A stretch of DNA of 64,000 nt from Sorghum bicolor. Taxonomy: Eukaryota > Streptophyta > Magnoliopsida > Poales > Poaceae. Under the pieces are notes generated by a model. That model worked only from the letters and a program-made list of their open reading frames with translations. It was not told where the DNA came from and did not search any database. How positions within the stretch are numbered: the stretch's first letter is position 1; each line of letters begins with the position of its first letter. Positions 59,801-64,000 of this stretch are shown here, in pieces. The stretch covers positions 11,333,997 through 11,397,996 of the forward strand of contig NC_012871.2 of NCBI RefSeq assembly GCF_000003195.3, read 5' to 3'. A program made the translations under genes and the position numbers.

Positions 59801-59981
59801 GGTTAGCATGACATCACATTCATCCCAGTCTACAGGTATGTTTTTTTCCTCAACATGACTTTCACCAAACTGCTATTTGTGAGACTAATATAAGTTTAAT
59901 CTAGAGATATTTTTAAAAAAAAACTGCTCATACTTGTGGTATGTTGGTCTTGTAGGAGGGGATGTCCAGAAAACGCACTGA
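56831..59981 (+). pseudogene. TNPA-like (Transposase_24) gene of CACTA-C, two lesions
   Basis: Exons inferred: 56831-56989, 57068-57209, 57288-57538, 57667-57870, 57949-58041, 58114-58212, from 58308 to a GTG|GTAAAT donor near 58635, 58746-59399, 59491-59713, 59796-59835 and 59956-59981. Features: an N-terminal MPTTRRTSKD; an NLS-like PKKRKARS; the Transposase_24 region (exons 4-7, KNWVLLTVARKWKEFK to HVRALGLGPTP); a coiled coil (LERRIQELEEQLQERR); and an alanine-serine repeat region. Damage: an in-frame TAG at 58608-58610 just after the coiled coil, and a one-base frameshift near 59614. A protein ending at 58608 would keep the Transposase_24 domain and coiled coil and might still work. Confidence 0.8.
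58905..59290 (+). repeat. Degenerate 30-36-bp coding repeats
   Basis: About ten imperfect units around GCTGCTGCCYTRTCYRCGCAGC encode an Ala/Ser/Gln-rich low-complexity stretch (LSAQPA, LSTQPA, QFAQRAA) in the TNPA-like protein. Spurious ORFs arise in other frames because of the repeats. Confidence 0.75.
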
Positions 59982-60519
59982 AGCAGATGGAGATGTGACC
60001 TGATCATTTTGTGGTGACCTGATCATTTTGTGAGGTGGCAAAACATCGATGATCCATGTTGCTGTGTATGGGATGCCATACCATTTTGTAAAGTACTGCT
60101 TGCTCATGGATGTTGGTTCCTTTGTTGCATGATGTTAGATTATGAAAAGAACTCCAAGGACATGCCTGTTAGTTGTGTTCTCACATGAGCATGTTAGTTG
60201 TAGTATGCAATGCAGACTTGTTAGTTGTGTTGTAACATGGGCATGTTAGTTGTGGTGTGTACAAGGCAAACTTATGTCATTGTTGCGAACATCATTGTAC
60301 CCATGGCTGTTAAATGTGTCATTTGTTTGGCATGAATGAAATACTCCTATGTTATGACTTATTCTATGTCTGACATTGAATGTGAGCTTCTATATATGTT
60401 TAAAATGTCAAACAGTGATGCATTTGATAAAGCAGGATTGAAAATATGTATTTGGCTCATGTGATCATGGCGTTTGATTATTAGTTGGTATAGTTCCTAT
60501 TAGCCTTGGTACTTTGGAC
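59982..60519. other. 3' region of CACTA-C
   Basis: Non-coding. It has an ATTTTGTGGTGACCTGATC duplication (near 59996-60030) and repeated CATGTTAGTTGT phrases (60155-60260). Likely the 3'-UTR of the TNPA-like transcript. Confidence 0.5.
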
Positions 60520-60720
60520 GGTATAACATATATATGCCATCAGCACTTTGGTCGGTATTTGTTCATCGAATAATCAAACCATCGGTCTCTAAAAACATGT
60601 CGGTCGCTATAGCCTATACCGACACCATATTCAGCGTCAGCTATTAAGTGTCGCCATAGATCTGTAGCGACCGATGGGACGTCTCTATATCGATATATAA
60701 CGACCCATCGTGCAACGTTA
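60520..60720. repeat. Right subterminal repeats of CACTA-C
   Basis: Motifs GTCGGTCGCTATAG, TATACCGACACC, TAGCGACCGATGGG and ACTTTGGTCGG, in both orientations, mirror those at 51850-52045. Confidence 0.6.
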
Positions 60721-61256
60721 CTCTTGGGCTGTGGTGTAGTGTATCCCACCTTATTCGCTCTCTACTTTTGGATAGCCTACCTCACTAGCCATCCTTTACA
60801 GAATCTATTGGAGGACTACTATTTTTTAATTAAATCTATTTTAGAAAGTAGCTAAATCAGTAAATTTGGGCTAGTCTTTTTGGCTAATCTCTTGGATCCG
60901 AGAGTCTTTCTAAATCTCACTCTCTAAATCATCATTTGGAGAGCTATTTGCATAAAAATCGTTTTCTATATATCTTTTCACTCTCCAACAGTTTTGCTAA
61001 ATCTCATGCGCACTCTAGATAGTCATTTTTGTCTTCTATATTTGGCTAGCGAATAATCCAGAATAAACAATACCTATATGGATGACCATTGAGAGAAACT
61101 GTTGGAGGATAGTTTTTCACTAAAACCTTTATTCCTAACATTTAGAAAGAATATAGAGAGTCTCTTGGAAATACTCTTAGGGGTACATATATGGTGAAAA
61201 TCTAGAGAAAATCACTGTTTTCACAAAATTTGAGGGGTGCATTGCACCTCCTAATT

Positions 61257-61491
61257 AAGCTTTGTTTAGTTCCACCCAAAAACCCAAAATTTTTCAAGAT
61301 TCCCCGTCACATAGAATATTTAGACGCATGCATGGAGTATTAAATATAGACGAAATAAAAACTAATTACACAGTTTGGTCGAAATTGATGAGACGAATCT
61401 TTTGAGCTCTATAGTTGGATAATAATTATCACAAATAAATGAAAGTGCTACAGTGTCACGAAAATTTTCCCTTCAGGAACTAAACAAGGCC
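61257..61491. mobile_element. 235-bp Tourist-like MITE
   Basis: Inverted ends AGCTTTGTTTAGTTCC and GGAACTAAACAAGGCC, flanked by TTA at 61254-61256 and 61492-61494. A half copy of the same family lies at 48819. Non-coding. Confidence 0.88.
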
Positions 61492-61494
61492 TTA

Positions 61495-62167
61495 CTACCT
61501 ACCTTTGCCTCTATATACGGATATACCAAATACTTGTCTCTCAAAGAACTCTGTTTTTGTCCAGGGTGACGCAGAGGATGGAAATGATCGAGAGTAGACC
61601 CTTTTTTTTTGCGAGTGGTTGTCTGGTCGATGCTTTGCCTAAAATGTTCGCAAGAGCCATTGGAAGGTGTCTAGAAGCTTTGTCATGCACAGCTACAGCC
61701 CAAATATGAGTTTCTCATATACTATACTATAATATATGAGGTTAGTAGGAGGGAACATCAAAAGCCATTATTAGCCTGTTTTTATTTCTTGAACATAGTC
61801 ATTCGATTATGTTGCTGATATCGTGATATTTCCAATTAATCAGTGCCAACTTTCTCATCCTTTCTGAAGTACAATGAAAAGGACCACATTCATGTGATCT
61901 TTTCATCAGTTACGAGAGGTCTCTCCAGACAAACTCAGTGATTAGTAGGCCAACAATTTCAAAATTTTGTAAGAAGGCTTAATTATTTTATTTACATTGG
62001 TATATTTTGTAAAACTGTAAACTCTCCTGCAAGAGCAACAAGAACTTGTGGGAATACTGGTACAAAACTGAGGGTTAACAATTTCTAACGCTAAAACATA
62101 TGAAGTAAATCCGCTACTTAAATTCTATGAAAATTTACACTATGTACAAATTGTGCAGCAAAAAGAA
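61495..62167. other. Intergenic region
   Basis: No gene or complete transposon recognised between the MITE and the tRNA gene. Confidence 0.5.
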
Positions 62168-62170
62168 TTA

Positions 62171-62177
62171 AAAAAAA
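62171..62177 (-). terminator. RNA polymerase III terminator of tRNA-Ser
   Basis: Seven T residues on the minus strand start two bases after the tRNA 3' end. Confidence 0.85.
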
Positions 62178-62178
62178 C

Positions 62179-62259
62179 GTCGACAGCAGGATTCGAACCT
62201 GCGCAGGCAAAGCCCAACAGATTTCGAGTCTGTCTCCTTAACCACTCGGACATATCGAC
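62179..62259 (-). tRNA. tRNA-Ser (anticodon CGA)
   Basis: The minus strand begins GTCGATATGTCCGAGTGG. The acceptor stem pairs over 7 bp (with one G-U). The anticodon arm ACAGA-CTCGAAA-TCTGT gives anticodon CGA, which reads UCG. The long variable arm typical of serine tRNAs is present, and the T arm contains GGTTCGAATCC. There is no intron. Followed by a T7 terminator. Confidence 0.96.
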
Positions 62260-62649
62260 GATTCGTTGGGGTGCAGCATTCCAGAACATTTATAAGAGAG
62301 TATTATTCCTCCGGATCATTCGGCTATATATGCCAATCACACCTACTCTGGAAGGTTGCCGCCAGTGATTCCAAAGCGAACGTCCGTAAAAGTAGTGCTG
62401 TAACAATATCTAACCCCCAAAAGGCAACAAAACAATGCCAACCATGGTATCGTAAATTAAAATAACAGAATTTGGTCTTTATTGAACTTCCTCAAGCTAT
62501 AATCAAGTTTAAACAAACCCTGCCCAGCTTTGCTTGCCTTCGAGCACATACTCGCCAAATTCCACATCAGATAAGGCTGGTACAAAGGCATCCACTGCTA
62601 ACTGTAATAATAACTCAGACGAAAGGGGGGGGCATAAAATGTGACATCA
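62260..62649. other. Between tRNA-Ser and prohibitin
   Basis: Probably includes the 3'-UTR of the prohibitin gene (minus strand) and the upstream region of the tRNA. No other gene seen. Confidence 0.5.
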
Positions 62650-63482
62650 TCATTTCTTCTGCTTGCTCGACACATTCAGCTGCTGGAGGTTGAGCAGCAG
62701 GTCGTTGGAGTCCAGGAACACCTTGTTGGCGGAGGACGAAATCGTGTGGGAGATCTCCCTTGCAGCTTCAATCTGCCTCAGGGCAAGGAAGGCAGGGTTG
62801 TTCGCTATGGCTTGACCAATCAGCTCGGCACTCTTAGCCTCTCCCTGTACACAAACACATACCAGAAGCAAATAGTGTTTCAGAGAGCAAGGTTCAGCTC
62901 AACACAATAACATCAACAAGGATACTACAATCTAGTCTAGGAATAAAAGCAAATAACTGCTAATGCTCTCATTTTGCTTCATGAAATTGGTTTCTTACCT
63001 GAGCCCTGATAATTGCACTTCTCTTATCTTGCTCAGCTTTCTCGACAATGAACTTAGCACGCTCAGCTTCCTGTGCAGCAACCTGCTTGGCTTCAATGGC
63101 ATGAGTGAACTCCTTCCCGAAGCTCAGGCTTGTGATAGAGACATCATCAAGAGCAATGTTGAAGAATCGAGCCCTCTCAGTCAGTATCTTCCTAATCTCC
63201 CTACTCACAGTCTGAAATTGGTTGGAGAAAAGGGTTCCTCTCAAGTACTTACAAGTAGCTCCCTTTTGAAATAAAATATAGGTAATATGCAAAATATATG
63301 TTCAATCATACCTCTCTCTGTGTGATCAGCTGACTAGCATTGTATTGAGCAACAACAGCTTTCAGTGTTTCATGGATGATTGAAGGCAGAACTCTCTCAT
63401 TGAAGTTCTCTCCCAGAGTTCTGTAGATATGTGGTAGCCTCTCTGGCATAGGCCTTGTGAGGACACGGAGACCAATTTTCAC
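62650..63482 (-). CDS. PHB: Prohibitin, type II (PHB2-like), three 3' exons
   Basis: Exons 63312-63482 (57 codons), 62999-63211 (71 codons) and 62650-62844 (64 codons plus TGA) join in phase 0 at GT-AG sites. They encode the last 192 residues of a family that is usually about 280-290 long. The upstream exons lie beyond the window. The PHB/SPFH domain is seen in [17 protein letters not shown] and [18 protein letters not shown]. The C-terminal coiled coil is [20 protein letters not shown], and the tail ends SKQKK. Prohibitins form a ring complex with type-I partners in the mitochondrial inner membrane and act in cristae organisation and protein quality control. The sequence is closest in memory to the Arabidopsis PHB1/2/6 group. 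No damage seen. Confidence 0.95.
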
Positions 63483-64000
63483 CTGCCAAGATAAAGAACA
63501 CAAGAGATAAGTATCTCAACATATCAAATGAATCACTGTCATCCAAATCTTGTCTTAAAAAACAAAATCACATAGCACCACATGGTACAGGATGAAGCGC
63601 CTGATTAATGATGGCTTCTATTACCGAATAAATGTGTATTATTCCATTAACTACAGTGATAGAAACTAGTAAAATCAAAGGTGCCACATCTTAAGTTACA
63701 TATAAGAACCAAATTCTAGCATTCTAATGAGTTCAATAAACATACTGTAGAAAAATTCATCATCATATAAAAAGGAGCATCGGAATACCAATAATAATAC
63801 TCCTAGCAAAAAGGTAACTAGAATAAATGCAGGCAAATGGGCATGCAAATTTAAAATGTCCAAATATAAGGCCAAAACAGCCATATATGACAATAATCAA
63901 TATTTGTCAAAAGCACAAGATGTTCTGAATTTATCAGGTTCATTGGTCACAACATTTGCAAGAAGAAATATTTCAATGAAAATTGCAGAGAAACTACAGG
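63483..64000 (-). other. Prohibitin intron, running off the window
   Basis: The exon at 63482 is preceded on the minus strand by a TTGGCAG acceptor. Nothing in the remaining 518 bp encodes the expected N-terminal prohibitin residues, so this is intron sequence whose 5' end lies outside. Confidence 0.8.

Larger units (their letters stand above)
51833..60741 (+). mobile_element. CACTA-C: 8.9-kb CACTA element
   Basis: Termini CACTACACCACAGCCC at the left and its exact reverse complement at the right (16 bp); TSD TAT at 51830-51832 and 60742-60744. Plus-strand genes: a TNP2 transposase (53165-56844) with no stop inside its frame, then a TNPA-like gene (56831-59981) with two lesions. The subterminal repeats are of a different sequence type from those of CACTA-A and -B, so this is another lineage. 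Confidence 0.94.
51731..61176. mobile_element. Tourist-like MITE split by CACTA-C
   Basis: The left part (51731-51832) starts GAGCATTTTCAAGA after TTA (51728-51730). The right part (60745-61176) ends TCTTGGAAATACTC before TTA (61177-61179). The two ends are inverted repeats. Removing CACTA-C leaves about 530 bp with internal homology phrases (CTCTCCAA, GCTAAATC), as in common grass Tourist elements. Confidence 0.7.

Noticed and set aside
62153..62368. 71-codon plus-strand ORF
   Set aside because: It runs through the tRNA-Ser gene and its terminator on the opposite strand.

Overview
The window is nuclear DNA from a grass, most likely a panicoid such as Sorghum or Saccharum. Several things point there: CACTA transposons with TTTAGCACCGGTT subterminal hairpins, Stowaway- and Tourist-like MITEs (including the GGCCTTGTTTAGTTCC type), a Copia retrotransposon, GT-AG introns throughout, and a plant type-II prohibitin gene beside a nuclear tRNA-Ser. 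About 61 kb is transposon or transposon-derived sequence. Ordinary host genes appear only in the last 2 kb.

Layout. (1) Positions 1-18384 hold repeat-rich flank plus a 12.9-kb CACTA element (CACTA-A, 5315-18208, TSD TAA). (2) 18385-23846 is low-copy degenerate sequence with two diverged copies of an unrecognised coding fragment and a 156-bp MITE with a 9-bp TSD. (3) 23852-24944 is one LTR plus about 42 bp of Copia interior. (4) 24946-41200 is a second copy of the whole segment. It contains CACTA-B (26603-40104) with the same TAA target site and the same flanks as CACTA-A, so the pair arose by segmental tandem duplication and not by two insertions. (5) 40281-46499 is the rest of the Copia element. 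Its TSD (TGCCT) now lies at 23847-23851 and 46500-46504, 22 kb apart, because the duplication breakpoint fell inside the element. (6) 46505-51730 holds degenerate repeat modules and MITEs. (7) 51833-60741 is an unrelated CACTA element (CACTA-C, TSD TAT) nested in a Tourist-like MITE. It carries a full-length TNP2 reading frame, a damaged TNPA-like gene and an antisense cytochrome P450 fragment. (8) 61257-64000 holds a Tourist MITE, tRNA-Ser(CGA) and the 3' exons of prohibitin.

How the genes fit together. CACTA-A and -B each carry three genes on the minus strand. One is a small GRF zinc-finger protein, one a TNP2-type transposase, and one an eight-exon gene of about 1152 codons that joins a Transposase_24 (TNPA-like) domain, a DUF8039-like region, a proline-serine linker and a Ulp1/C48 SUMO-protease domain with His, Asp, Gln and Cys all present. 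The protease fusion reads open in both copies, whereas each transposase has one nonsense codon, at a different place in each copy. The CACCGGT hairpins occur at both ends and also internally, just upstream of a TATA box that could serve the protease-fusion gene. Between the two large genes lies a 679-bp tandem repeat, itself made of four diverged ~170-bp monomers; it has two units in CACTA-A and three in CACTA-B.
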